From NCBI RefSeq assembly GCF_035582795.1, contig NC_134367.1:82133062-82197061 (forward strand): 64,000 nt of DNA. Direction: 5' to 3'. Under the pieces are notes generated by a model. The model had not been told where the DNA came from and did not search any database. It saw only the letters and a list, made by a program, of their open reading frames with translations. The position numbers and the translations under genes are program-made. Shown here one piece after another: positions 23,504 through 38,500 of the stretch; positions within the stretch are counted from its first letter, which is position 1, and every line of letters begins with the position of its first letter. The DNA is from Mycteria americana (taxonomy: Eukaryota; Chordata; Aves; Ciconiiformes; Ciconiidae).

Positions 23504-26500
23504 GTGAGTCGGGGGCGTTGCCATGGTGACCGCCCCGGGGCGGGGGTGAGGAGGCCGTTAGCCCAGCGGCCGGCGGCGCTGAGCCCTCCGGCACTGCGGA
23601 GCCCGGCCGGCCCTGCGGAGCCTTGAGGCCAGGGGTGGTGGTGGGGGCGCCGGTACGGGCGCCTCCCCCACCCCCCCCCACCCCCCCGCTCCTGCGGAGG
23701 GCGGCGGGAGCAGACGAGGAAAGCGCGGCCGGGCCTCGCCTGACGCTGAGAGGCCCCGGGTGGCCGAGGGGACGCCGGCCTGGGGCGGTGCGGGCTCCCG
23801 GCGGCGGGAGGGCGGCTGTACGCGTTGCTGCTGTTCAGCTGACTCATACCGAGGCATCTTCAGTGTAAGCTGCACCTCCGAGTAGTGTTGTGCCGTTGTG
23901 TAGTGCGGGGCAGAGACTACGGCTGTGGCACTGAGTGGAGGAAAAGCTCTCGCCCCTTGAACGTGTAAACCGTAGGGCCTATGCTAGCACCCAGGAGGCT
24001 TCGTGTCGTCCCACTTGCCAACCTGCCAAGTCTAGTTGCTGGACTCTGCGTGCTTTTTAATCCCTGCACTCAGTAGCACACAGACATGCCAACCCCTTGA
24101 GCTCATATTGTTGAGTTGAATATGGCTTGATTCATTTTCAGCTACAGTTATATATATTTTGCTGGTGAACTGGATGCTTTTCTTCAGGAGCATCAAGTTC
24201 AGGTAGCAGATCTTCTGGTCTTTTACAAGTTAATTGGTGGCACAGTTAAAACCATTTTTATGTGCTTAAATACTTGTTGCATCAGGATCATGTGACTTAA
24301 GTAATCTGTTATGGTCTTTCATCATGAGCATATAGTGTGAACGTGCTATACAAAAATGCCAGTCTGAGTCACAATGTACATGTAATACAGATGAAGAAAA
24401 AGATTTTATCAATTCAATGCAATATAGACACTCAATTATTTATATGAGAACAACCAGTGATGTGTCATGACTACTTAGCTGTCTGGAGGGTTTTATTTTT
24501 TTTCCCCCCTATTTCATAAAGTCTGTGCTCATATCAGCAATTGCTGTGGTCCCTAAGGGCAATATAAAGCTAGTGTAATCCACTCAAAACTACAAACTTT
24601 CTAGAAATACCTTGTTATGAGTTTCCTACATCTGCTTTTTTTTCTTCTGTGTGTGTGCTTTTGTCATCACAGTGTAAAGTTCTTTGTTTAGTTTTTATCT
24701 GATATAGATAAAATCTGATCTAGATAATATGTCTGATATATTGATAATATGATGATAATAAAAATCTGATATAGATAAAATACCTGCTTACCTGTGTTAA
24801 GCAGGTATTTTACATCAGCTGCTTTTTTTGGGGGGGATGGGGAGGTGGCTACAGTGCCTGAGAGCCATAGTACGTAAACACTAAATCAGATCGTGAAAGT
24901 TATCTCAGGTGACCATTGCTCCAAATCATTCAAGCTTAAGCATAAAACCAAAAAGACTTTCACCCAGTTTTGAGATAAAATCTCTATACAAGTTAATAAA
25001 TGGCAAAGCATTTGATTACATCTCTTTGTTACTAAGACATGAATGATTGACTCGGGATACTCCTTGAGAGGTGTGTTTGGAAGATTAGATTTTGATTTAA
25101 TGGTGGATGTTGTTTTAAGAGACCACTGTAATTGGGATTGATATAAGGAATTCTGCTTAAATCATCAGGTACTTCAGGTACTTTGCATACACTGATAATA
25201 AGATAGCCCTTAGTTACAGAACAGCATACTTACCCTGAAATAGCTGTATAGCAGTTTATTCCTTGCTATTTAAATCCTGTGGCTAAATAAATTGCCAGCT
25301 GAAAAATTCCCTTAGGCTCTCTTTGTTTTAGTACAACTTTCCTAGAAGCTGAGAATTTTTTTATATTAAATAGTTTCTCTTGTAGCCTACTACAAGGTCC
25401 AGGGTAATTTCTCTGGTTGGTGTTTCTACTTTTTCATAAAGTTGTTAATGCGACAGTGTGGTACAGGTTTGACTGTATCTAACTTGCAGACAAAGGCAGA
25501 TCCATTCTTCCTGATGAGTAAACCAGTTTGCTGCCCCAAGAATTGCAAGATTTGAAGGCTTCTTTTCCCCCTATAGCTTGTAACAGATAGGCTTTTCTTA
25601 TTCCCTGCCACCTTATTAAAAAGTTCCTTCACTAAATTCTTGCTGTTATGCAGAAAATTATTCGGTGGTAGGCTGTAGCTGCACCTCTTTGTTTTGGTTT
25701 GTGAAGCAAAAATTGCTCAGTGAGTCCACAGCAATGGCTCTTAACTGTCACTGACTTACAAGCACCGACAGAACAAGTAATGTGTTAATAATGCTGCCAT
25801 AGCACAAGAGGGTTTGGCCAATGTGAATAACAAAGGGCAGTGTTGAAACCTCTTACTGGCAACACTTTTTCTGGAAACTATGGGTAGTGAGCCACTGTTC
25901 TTACAGGACTTTCTGACTTTAAACTTTGACCTTCTGCTTTTCGCCACTTTTGCTTCTGTTGTAAAAATTCTCCCACCAGTTATCGTTTATGGCTCAACTT
26001 AGTTCCAAGTTTCTATTTACAGGGAATGATTTTAGATGCTGTTTTGACTTCTCTTTATAAGAAGACTGTTTCTTTTTATCTTTTAGCCCTGTACTTGTGA
26101 GAAACGGGGAGTTAACTAACTGCAACCCTTATGTAATCAAAATGTAAGAATAGTGCTGCCTGTAAAAGTGAATTAGAAACACACACTGCCCCCCAGCCTT
26201 TCAAACTTTGTATCAAGCTTACATTTACAAACATTAGGGGAGATGATAAAATTTGGTATTTGTGACATGGAATCAAATAGATAATACTGTTTATTTGTTT
26301 TTTCTTGTTTACTCTTGAAATATTTCAAGTTAGTAGAAGCTTTAAGATCTGAAGATTTGAAAGCTAACAATTCTGTTGGGATAGCAGTTAAAGCACCAAG
26401 TAGGTGAAGCAGTGACTTCTACAATGTATCAATCTGGGGGGTTTTGTTGATTATTGCTGTAACTGGTTTATTTGTTTCCTTTGTTAAACTTTTTCTCTGC

Positions 26501-29500
26501 TATGCCAACAAGCTGTGTTTGACTTTTCATAGACTTGAATCAGGCTTATACTTTTTGTAATGGCTCTCTTAGTAATGTACCTGTGAGGACCTTTGTATAT
26601 GTTCAGTCAATTATGGTTTACTATTCTGTCTGCTTTTAACAGTCTTTATACCTCTGTTTCCTGGACTTCCAGCAGCAACTCTTTCTCTACCTCTGCATGG
26701 TCCATTCCATTTATTTTCCTCTCTGGGGTTGGAACGATGATTTTGTCTTTAATTTCTTGGGCCAGTGAACAGAATCATAATGCCAAATGGGGACATGTCT
26801 ACCCCAAACTTTTCTTATTTGCTTCCAGCTTCTTCCCTTTTTATCCCCCTCCCCTTTTTTAGCACCTTTGTTTTTATTTTTTTCGTGTCTTTTTAGCTAA
26901 AAGGATAAGCAGAAGTAGTGATAAAACATTATATAAAAGCAGTCATGTCAACTGTTGCTTCCCTGGCTGTGTGGATGTAGTGCTGTGTGCAGAAAGCACT
27001 TCATGAAGTTCTGCCCTGTGGAGTGCCCAATGGGGATGCTGTTCAGATGAACATGAGGAAATGTGAGATGTGATAATAGAACATTCATGTAACTCTTCAA
27101 GTTCCTAAAGGTATTTTCTCTCTTTTCCCCCAGATTCATCATTTTTGCACTTCCATGAATCGGATTGTGACATAGGAGGGTCTTCATCTTGTGAATCTGT
27201 GCTTTCTCTGAACACAGAAAAAATTCTGGTATGCTATCAAGAATATAATGTACAAACCAATTTTTAATAGATTGTTGAAGTCGTGGATCACTTTAGCTGC
27301 ATAACCAGTTAGAACAAAGTTCAGGCAAATAACTACAAATAGGATCTATTAATCAGTAGGCATAGGTCCCTAAAAGGCTTAAGTATGAATGAACTCAAGT
27401 TGCTCATGAAAATGTGATTCTGTAGCACTCCATCATGAGTCTCTAGGGCTGTCAGCAGTTTCAACTAAGTGAAGCTGATGTTTCCACTAAAGGCTAACCT
27501 TCACCTGGATTAGTCTTCCAATTATTTTTTTATTTTTAGGGGTGCAGAGGCTATGGATGAAAAAGGGAAAGGTGCATTAGTTTTTACCCAGATTAACTAC
27601 CTGAGGAGGTTTACCACAAAATGCTTGTAAGAGTAGGAGTGATAACTTGCAATTGCTACAGAACTGACATTGTGCACAGATGATGGAGTTAGAGGCTTCA
27701 GACCATATTTCACTAAATGTAATACAGATGTGGTATGTGGAGAATATTCTAACAAAAGAAGAGTATCTCTTGGTAGAGAGACTTCAAGAGGATTGTTTTG
27801 GAATTTGGGTTTTCTTCCAACACTACTGTTAACCTATTGGTCTTGAACAAATATAATCTTCAGTCTACATCAGAACACAGTTTTGATGTTACTTCTCCAG
27901 TCCAGTAGAGTCACAGATATTGAAAATCTTCAAATAATTCCCATGTGAATATACAAAGAAGCCTTGGCAAATCTGTAGAAATTATTGGCTGTGGGGGAGT
28001 GAGGAAACAATATTCTAATTTGAAACAACTTCTCCAAAGGTGGCATTTGGAAATAAAACTACTCTACTGCAAATCCACCAAGCCAATTATTTAACTTGAA
28101 TATTCTCCTTAGACGTTACTTCATCAGATACTGGTCAGATCTTCTGTCTAGTCTAGTCTAGCAGTACCAGCAATTCTTTCTAAGGCAGTGAAATATATAT
28201 CAGTTTGTTAGAAATTTCCCTGTTTCAAAAAAAAAAATTGTTTTGAAGAGCGTGACAATTCAACCTATCGGGAGCTGGTGCTGTGATGAAAATTTTCCTC
28301 TCATTTCTTGAAGGCAGAATGACTTGCAATTTTTGCATGTAGAGCTGCAGGATATCTAACCTATAACTGGATTCAGAATTTGTTGAAGTATGAATTCCCT
28401 TCCTCCCCCACCCCAAGAACCAAACACTATTCTGTTATTCTATGATAAAAAAACAGGCAAGGTATATGAGGGCAGGGGAAACTGTGTGGTACTTCTCTTG
28501 CTGAGTGTCACGTGCAGCTCTAATTCATAGGATATTAATGTAATGCCGGATTCTTTTGGTTGTAGCTTATTTTCCAATACCCAGCATGGAATCTTGCTAT
28601 ATCTTATCTTTTGTCTGCAGACAAAGAAGTGTAGGCATTTTTTGTAAATCCACCAAGGAAGAGGTTGTACTTTGGTAAAAATGATTTTTTTCTAATGTTA
28701 AGACAATTATAGAAGAATAATGTTTTGCAGAGTTAAATATTGAAGATCACTTTCTGAAGCAGGTTTTCTGGAAATTACCTGAAGGGCATTGATGATATAA
28801 AAAGGTTGTGTTTGTAGGTGTGTGATTGGTAAATATATATGGTCTGCAATGTAGATTTAGCTTTCTAATTGGTATACCTGTTGAACCTGCTCATTCTTGT
28901 ACTGTTTTTTAATGACTTTTTTTCTGTGAGGAAAAGAACTTTTCCATTCTGTTACTGTAGGTGCAGCAGTAGGTGGAGTAATAATTCTCAGAACGTTATA
29001 GTGTAATGCACAGCTCATACATGATCTCTAATTTCAGTAAAAACAAGGTTTGTAAAACCCGATTTGCTTATTGTTCATACCCTCCAAAATACTCAAGTTT
29101 TTAGAGCAGACCAAACTTTCTTCTCATTACTCGGATGAACAGGGCAGAAATGGGATTTGGCCAGTTACTTTTGCGCTTTGACACAGCATTGGAATGTCTG
29201 TGTAATGGACAGAAGTAACTAGGCTACTTTTGATTGAACAAGCCAAAAAGAGTGGGAGGGACGAGGACAAAGTGCAGTCCTCTCAGTAGAGGAAATGATG
29301 AGTTAAATATGTTCTCTGAAGTTAAAGATGTACATATGTGCTGTTTAGCTGAAGCAAAAGAATAGAACTGAGCAGAGAGAGAAAAAGTTATTTTTTCCCC
29401 TTCTTGCTTCCTAAAACAGTTTGGAAGGCCTATTAATTAAATAAGCATAATGTATTTTTCTAACATAAACTGCTCTGGTAGGCTTACAGCTGTCTATGGA

Positions 29501-32500
29501 AAATACTTGTGAAAATGAACAGAGTATTTCTGTATTTCTGAGGGGTTGTTTTTGGCAGTATTGGTTTCTGTAGGCGCATTATTTGGGCAACAGAAATCTT
29601 AGATGAGACTACAAATGGCTGAACAGTCTGTAACTGATAGAAAGTTATTGTTAAAAGGACAGCCTTTTTACTTTAGTATGGCACTATTAAGTTAAACTTG
29701 TCTTTATTGCTGGAGGGATACTCTTCTCAGTGTTTCATTTTCAGTGTTTTACTCTTCTGCAGTACCCTTCCCTTTTCAGGAGACAAAGGAATAATTAATG
29801 GGGTAAAGAGTATAAACTTTCCTATGAAGTAGCACGTGTCTTAGAAAGACTTCCAAAACTTCATGCTGAGCAGATGTAATATAGAAACATCAGCCACTGG
29901 TAAAATGCTGACAATGTCCTTTCCTCAGCAAGGTTTGGTTAGCCTTATGTTATAGAGGATAACAGCAGCATCTGGCTGAAGAGCAGTTTTTCTCCCTGTG
30001 GAAGACTAGGAATGAATTTGTTTTCAGTTACCTTAAAGCAATCACATTAGTCTTAACTTTTTGATTTAAGGTATTCTCTTAAGGATTTAAGACACGGGTT
30101 TTCCATTAAATTCTTTACTGTTGTTTGCTGAACACTTAAAAAATGTGATGTTTTACAGAGTCAAGCGAAGTTACTTGCAGAGCAAAAACGATTTCCATTT
30201 GCTACTGATAATGACAACACAAATGAAGAATTGGGTAAGATGCCTTATATAAGGTTTGTGCAGGTGAATTATGTGCTAATTATTAGCACTGAATGTTTTG
30301 AGACTAAACTGATGATCCCTTAGTGATGCATTAATTTTAAAGTGATCCTAATAAGCCTGAAAATACAATGAGTTTTCTCTGATCATACAAAGAAAATATG
30401 TATGTATCTTCCTAAAAATCTTTTCTGCTTTGCTCACTAGAATTCTTCACCACGTCTGCTTAAGCAGGTGTTCAAAAAGCATTTTGATTAAATCCTGTTA
30501 AACAGTCTCAGCTACTTCCTACTTCCATTTTTCTGTCATTATTGATGACTAAAACTGTTCAAACATCCAGAAAATTTTACTGATGGAATATACTTTCTAT
30601 CAGGCATAGATCTTTGATCTGTCTTCCCCTCTCCACACACTCTTCCCATCAATGCTTATAGGCAGCAGGAAGACTTTCTGAATTATGTCCTTATACAGGC
30701 TGCTACTTGATGTTTTTTCAAAGCACACTCAGCGCAGAAAATGGAGGCATTTCAAATAAAGCAACAGGAAATACTTTTCTCAAAGGACTTGAGGAAGGAG
30801 TTACTTGCACTGCTTCTCCAAACTGGTATCCTCTGTAGAAAGCAGAGGTATTATGAGGCAGCAAAGAGATTGTTGAGGAAGTATGACAAGGAAGGCAGCA
30901 GACTGTCTTTTATATAAGAGCAAAGGGAGACTTTATTCATAAGTTGTCTAACAAAATTAAAACAATTGAGTAGTTTTTTGTTGACATAACTTCTGCCTTC
31001 ATGGATATATCCAGGAAAATTTGGGGGCTTAATCTTTTTTCATATTCCTAGCATACCTAACTATGTTCATAGGATCCTGCAGGGAATACCAAACTTCCAT
31101 CCAGCAGAAAATATTTGATGCTTTTAGTATCTGCTCTGTAGACTTGGAAGACTGTGCCAGAAGGTCCCCATCCTCATGTCTGGCCTATAGGCTGGCACCT
31201 ACCTACCCACTTTACTTCAAGTATGTCATGGTGTGAGGAGCCTTCTTGTTTGTGTGTGTTACTTTTAACTGTTCTGAGGAAAAGTAGTGTGAAATGTATG
31301 GGGCGTTCTGAAGCGATGTTGGTACCCAAATACTTAGGCTAATGGACCATTGTTAACCCTTAGATTTTTCATAATAAAGTACTTCTATTTTTGTAGTATT
31401 TAATTAAAGGTTAAAAGATTAATTGAAGAGATAAAACTTAAAAAGAAGCTGATACTGTATCAGCAACTAGCAGCCAATCACTTGCCATAGTTTTACAGAC
31501 ATAGTCTATGACCTCCTGTGTTTTGCCAAGTCTTGGATAAACAAAATAATCTCATTATCAGCAAGACAATGAGTCTTCATTATCTTGCTTCCTCCAGTTT
31601 TTTCCTTTATACTGGCATGGCTGAGTTGATTTTATTTTATGTGCCAACTGTTCTGTGTTCTGGGATTGGAACTGTAAAGATGATACTAAGAACCGTGTAG
31701 TCTTGGAGGAGAATGAAATGAGGAAAATTCAAGAGCTCTTCAACCTGTCCTTCACTCTGCCAGTTTTCTTTCCTTTTTTGGCAATGCTATGTATCTGTAC
31801 CAAGTAAAGCTTTTTATGTATTGAGGAAAAAGTTTATATTGCACACAAATACTTCCTTCTGCATAATAGAAATGCTCCAAAAAATGAGGCAAGCTCTGGA
31901 TTAAATGCATTTCTTATTTCTCTTTCATTCAACTTTTTTCCTCCTTTAACGAGCAGTGCTTAGCAACACTGCCAAAACAATGTGGCTCTGCCTGCATGAA
32001 AGATAAGTATCTGTGTCCTGTTAAAAATACCTTTGTTCTAACTGGCTTATTTGTCTCTTCTCTTATTGGTCTCATGTTTGAGTAAATAATTAAGCTGATA
32101 GGTGCCTCTTCCATTCCGTTTGGATGACTGCTAAAACTCTTTAGAAGTATGGGGAAAGGTGAATTCCTGCTCTTAGTTCTGCTGTCAGCCATTCGTGTGA
32201 ACTGCCTGGGGAAAAGTTGTACTTCAACTTCCATTGCTCTGGTCTGCAAGATACTTGGTTTTTGTGGGCAGTGTAGACAGAGCTTAGTCCAGAGTTAAGA
32301 ACTGAGAGAGATTCAAATGTGTGAAATGAAACAATCTTGAGAGATTCAGCTGTCAGAACTGAACTTCAGTCATGCAAGCCACAACCACAGCTTGTGACTT
32401 GACTGTATTTTTATATCTTGTGGAGATTACAGGAACATGTTTCTAAAACAGTGGTCTGTTTCTTTTTTAAACACTTGACTTCTACTCCAAAGCGAGGATA

Positions 32501-35500
32501 TATACAAGAACTTTAAAGCTTTTCATAGTTTTAACATGGGTAAAGATTCTGTAGTTTTTCAATCTCATTTTTATAAATAATGGAATCACTGTAGTTGAGG
32601 TTTTTCTAGATAATTCAAATGAAGGAAAAACTTACTGAGCTAGTAAAGTTTAGCAAAATGTGTACAAACAAGTACAATCAGATGTTCTCTAATAGAATTA
32701 TCAAAAAAAAGTTAGCCAGTGTTAGCCAGGCTCACTTATAATTGAGAAAGCAGCTAGGGCTACTAAATGGGGTCATGGTACCTTTCCTGGTCCTAAATAC
32801 TTTAGAAGCAAACATGGACCCTTTCCTGAACAACTTGTAAAAGCAGAGAAAAAACCCCAAACAAACCACAAACCCCAAAACCAATTCTGATGAGCACAGC
32901 ATTAAAGAATGCTAGGTAATGGTTGAGGGAAGTCATTTGAGTGGCAGCTCAGAAATCATTTGACTACTTAAATTTTCAGTGCAGTGTAGGAACTTATATT
33001 AAATACAAGCAAATTGTAAAATGTATTTTAAAATATCAGATTTTTTGCTGTTTTATTTACATTTTTAATTTTTTGTTAGCAATTGCTTACGTGTTGATTG
33101 GCAACGGTTTGTATGATGAAGCCATACGACATTTTTCAACAATGCTGCAGGTAAGTTTTCTGTTTGGACCCCTAAAAAAATAATTTTATGAAATTATTCA
33201 TTACAATGTATGGCTTTTACTAAAACAAAGAGTCAATTAAGGATTTTTAAAATGAGAGTAATTATTCTATTATTTGTTCATTTTTTTCCATCCAAACATA
33301 AGCATACTCTTAAAATCAGGTGATTCAGTACCTTGGTTATTTGGTGAGTACTTTTTATGCACTTTGACCAAAAAAAAAAAAGAAAGCATCTTCAGAAACC
33401 TGACCTGTGCAGATTTGAAGTTCCATTAATTGCCCTCTTAATGGGTAGGCTGAGATATTTTAATGTGGATTCTTTTGGGTGACAGTCAGCATGTTGCCAG
33501 TAACATCAGAAAAAAAGCTGACAGAGATCACTTATTGCTAGTGGCAAGTACTGCATTGCTTTCACAATGATAAGTGTTTTTGTATGCTGGGTTTATCCTT
33601 TTTCTTCAGTGGTAAGCATTTGATGAGTTTAATATATAAGTAAAATATAACTAATACTTCAGCATTTTTTTTTCTGACCAAAGTAAAGAATTCAGAATCT
33701 TCTTCTATGAAGTAGAAGGTAGCCACTTTTAAAACAAAACCAACCCCAACAGTTTAAAAGCTTCAACTAAAGCTGATTTCAAAATACTGTATTTTTATGG
33801 CTAAGAACCTGGGACTACCAGAAGCATGGACCTGTTTTTTGATCTAAACTGACTATAGTACATAAATGCAAGCTGAAAGTAGTACTTCAAAAACAAGCTT
33901 GTTTGGTTTTTTTTTTTTTTTAACTCAAATGCCATATGGCTCATACTTAAATTGAGTGAAAGCGTGGCAATCTAATGGAATTTTTCCAGGGAATTTATCA
34001 GACGACCAGAATGTGTTTTGTTGGTGTTTTTTTGTTGGTTTGTTTTAGGCGTTTAGTGATTTCTGTCTTTGATTTGTTTTTAATGTGAGGAATTTTTTTT
34101 TTTAACCCTAGTGAGAAATCCCACTTCAAAACCCACCAAATTTATATACTGTTTCCTGCCTTCTCTTTATTAAGAAGGAAACTTAATATAAGTGAAGATA
34201 AGCAAGATACAGTGACTGTAGAAAGATACTGTGAGAAGTGTGTATATAGTAGAGTAGCTTTGCAATGCACACATGTCAGTTGAAATGAATATCATGCTTA
34301 TCATATGCCTGAAAGGCTGTAAAGTGGTTATTGTTCAGTCTTCCATAAGGCAATTTTAAATACATATGAAGTGAGTATTAAAACATTTAACAGAACAAAA
34401 CAACCTTGCTTAGCTGGTGTATTATAAGCAGGGAGGTTACCTGAAGTTGATGTTGGCAAGTGTACAATTGGAATCGGCTCAAGTCTGGCACTCTGCCAGC
34501 ATTGGTGTGCCATGTATCTGTTGTTTTGTCAATGAAAGAATTTGTTTCTTGGCAGTTGTCCCAGGTAAATGAGACCAGGCCTATGCTACAAACTTTTGTA
34601 GCACAGCTGTGTTAGTTGCACGTGTGAAAGCGGTGTGATTCCTGACTGGTTTTCAGGGAAGCTGACTGCATAGGCATTGTTGTGCCAAGAAAACCAGTTT
34701 TGCTGTTGTAGTGCTTCAAATTTGGATGGAAACCATGGCTGGAGTGAGTAACACTGAACAAAAAGTAGATTCACTATGTAAGATGCATCCCTAGTTGGTG
34801 CCTGAGTTGGAAAGCTGGGGACTTAAATCTAACCCAAGGAAGGTTTGTTTGAATTTCGCAGAACTATTTTGGCAGAATACCTCTAGTCTTAGTTGCTGAC
34901 TGAATGCAAATTTCATCAGGATGTCACAATTTCCTGCTTCCTAATTTTAAATCTTAAATTTAAATTTATTAATAAAATGGGCTTTGAGTGGCTGAATTGT
35001 ATTTGTTTTTTATCACTTCAGTGACATTAGACGAAAGTTGTTATAGAATTACCAATAACGTTACAATTAAGTTTGGACAACAGACTGTACTAATGTGTAC
35101 ATAGCTTCTGATAGGTGGTTACTGACACTATAATGCACTCTGTTTAGCTCATTTTCAGGCACATACTCCAGAACAATTCCAGTAAATTGCATCGGAAGTT
35201 GTGAGCATATGGAAGTATGGACTATAATACAATCAGTTTCTTTGCCTGACAACTGTGATTGTTCATTGCTTACTACTTAAGATCAGAAATAATTAAATAC
35301 ATATTGAAGAAAGATACCTTTTTTAAAAAAAAACAAACATACCAAAAAATCCCACAACTGATTATCGTATTCATTTTTAACCTTAACAGGAAGAACCAGA
35401 GCTGGTTAGTGCAATTTACGGACGAGGGATAGCATATGGAAAAAAAGGACTACATGTGAGTAGATAATTATTTAAATTAACATGTGACTGAATTATTTGA

Positions 35501-38500
35501 ATCCAAACTATAAGGAGGCCTGTAACAGGAGGAGCTAGACTGATTAGAACTTGATAGATACATCCCAAAGTCTTTGTGCTGTCCTTCTATAATGATGTGT
35601 CCATCCGTTGGTAGGTGCTCCATAACATAGAGGGATTTAGTGGATCATGCTGCTCAAGCCATGGCTATGTTTGCTTTCTGGGACTGTGGAAGTAAAGCAG
35701 CATGAAGCAAGGGCGCTAAAGGAGAATATAGGCACAATTGTGAGTGGTGGATAGTAAGGCTGGGAGCCACAGCCACTTGAAAGAGTTATCTAATAAGATA
35801 ACAGGCAGTATCTTGCCTCTGAGAGGCAGGTTTATGAAGTCCCACTGAATTTGTGTCCACATCTAGTCTGTATTTGGAAACGAAAAAGTCTTTTATTGCA
35901 ACTTGGAAACATTGTCAACTCTTGCAATCCAGTAGGCTTTATATTGCTTCTTGATTGCCTACGCCTCTTGATACGTATACCACCTTGAAGATGTTCCAAA
36001 AAATTCACAGTTAAATTACTTACAGTTATAGCTGACTGCTCAAACAATTTCCTGAGCAAAAATAAGTTTAAAAGTAAACTATGGTCCTTGAGTTTGTGTG
36101 CTGCTGAATCATGATTGAATGGTTGCTGAAAGAAAGAATAGTTGAATAACTCCTTGAAAATTTCCTTTGTGCAGAATATTTAATTCTTTGGTGGTGCTGA
36201 CAGGAGCTTGAAGTCCCTAATATTTGCATGTTTTTAACATCATCATGAGTTTGTTTTCTCAGTTCGGCTAGATGTTGAGACAGCTTCACTTCATAAAAGT
36301 TTCTGTGAGCGACACTTTAAAGACACAGAGATGATGTTAAGCACATGCAAAATCTCTTTGCCTTGAAAAAGGAGAAAAAAAGATCAATGAAATCTAATAC
36401 AGAACTTGCTATATAACCAGTTTGGATTTCTTTTCCCAATTAAGTAACTGCTTCCGTCCTACTAAGGACAATATCAAAATTTAGATAGGCAAGATGCTGA
36501 TGGCATCAACCCATTCACCAGTACTACTTGGATTAAGTTGCAGACAGTACTGGTGAAAACACTGATGGGTGAGAGTATGCATGTGTGTTGGAGTTCAGGT
36601 GAGAGCTTGAGCCAGCTTTGCTGCCAAGAAAGGTACCTATGGAGCTGTAAACCTAATGTTTATTCAGAGTTACATTAATAAATTATTAGAGGTACAGCAC
36701 AAAGATGATGTGTACAAGTAAAGTTTATTTTTCTTGTTTATAGCAGATAGATGCGGGGTTTTTTTCAGCTATTTGTAGAATACTGCATCTTAATGTTATT
36801 AGCAAAGGTGTGAAGGGCTGTTGATGTAAACTGATATACTTTCAGAAACTTATCCAATCTAGTTGTCCTTCGGTCTTCAGAGTATGTTACTCTAAGTATG
36901 CACAGTTGTTTACCTTGTTTATTTTTCTCCTTTGCAGGATATGAAAAATGCTGAACTTGCTCTGTTTGAGCTCAGTAGGGTGATTAGTCTAGAACCAGAT
37001 CATCCTGAAGTATTTGAACAGCGAGCAGAAGTGAGCATTTTTTGTGTCTCTTCAGATTTTTGGAGAAGTTGCAATTATACAGTGTTTTCAAGTATTTCTT
37101 CACTGATTTAATGACTAAACCTCTTATCTGTGTTTTTCTGTGAACATTCCTCCTTTCTTTTAAAATATACATAGTTGCTTTTAAACAGTGTAATTTGTGG
37201 AATGTTTATTTTAAAAATGAAACATGCACCATATGGAGTTACTTTAGCCAATAGAATAGCATATATTATGTCTAAGTGTTTAGTTTTTGACATACTATAT
37301 AGCAAGATCATGTGGGCTTAGGTTTGTTTTTTTTAATATAATGAATCAAAATATCACTTGAACCTTACTGTTTGCACTTAGTGTCACCTTAGTAAATTTA
37401 TTGCTAGGACTAGTTCGTAAAATGCCAAACTTGTAAAGAATGAGTTTTTAATCAAATTTTTTGGTTTTATGTTCGTGCGTGTAAGTTACATATCATTCAG
37501 ATACACAGATATTTTTCAGTTTGAAAATCATGTTTTGTTTTGCCAATTAAATTACAGAAAATGGATTTCAAGAAGCAGCTTTGTAGGAAAATCAAAAGCA
37601 TAAATATTTATTAAAGTCAGCATACTGTGTAATGATAACTGCCATAATATGAAATTGTAATTCGCAATTTTCATGTTTTTAATGATTTGTTAATACATTT
37701 GTTAATAATCTTGATCTAAAAATGTGAAAGGCATGCAAATAATTGGAAAGTAGACTACTTTCCATTGGAGGGAATATTTTGTCAAAATAAAAAGGTTTAT
37801 GAGAGTACTTTAATTACCCTTTCAGTTGAATGTGTTGAAATAACTTGAAATAGAGTATTTTGCTTTGGCTGACTTGTTTTTATTTGGAATACTAGGTTTC
37901 TGCAAATGTTATTGGTGATGTTCCTGTACACTGATTTTTTTTTTTTTTTTTTTTTTTTGAGAATAAAAATTTCAGACTTTCAGACTTTCCCTTTGATAGG
38001 GGTTTAAAAGTGCTAAGAATTGGAATTTGTAGAACTTTACAGCCTGTTCTAGCAAATACAGTTACTCTGTTACAGCTGAACATGAAAAAGAATAATCTTA
38101 TTTCTAAAACAAATCTATTCAGCCTGTTTGCTCTAAACTATGGTTTTGTTTTGTACTCCTAGATATTGTCCCCACTAGGACGAATCAGTGAAGCATTATC
38201 TGATCTCACCAAAGCTATTCAGCTACAACCATCAGCACGGCTCTACAGGCACAGAGGTACCCTTTACTTCATATCTGAGGTTAGTGGATTTTGGGGATTC
38301 TGTTTGGTTTTGGTTGTGTGGATGTTGTTGATTATTTTGTTGTTGTTTGTACCAGTTGTTAACTTTTGTTCAAGAACTTCTTTTCTATTTAAATTAAAAA
38401 ACAAAACAACACAAAAGCCCTGATTTTCCTGTAGTTAACTTTCTGACAGTTCAGGGGTATTTCTTCAAGTATTTCATCTGCATATCTATTTAATGCAGAG

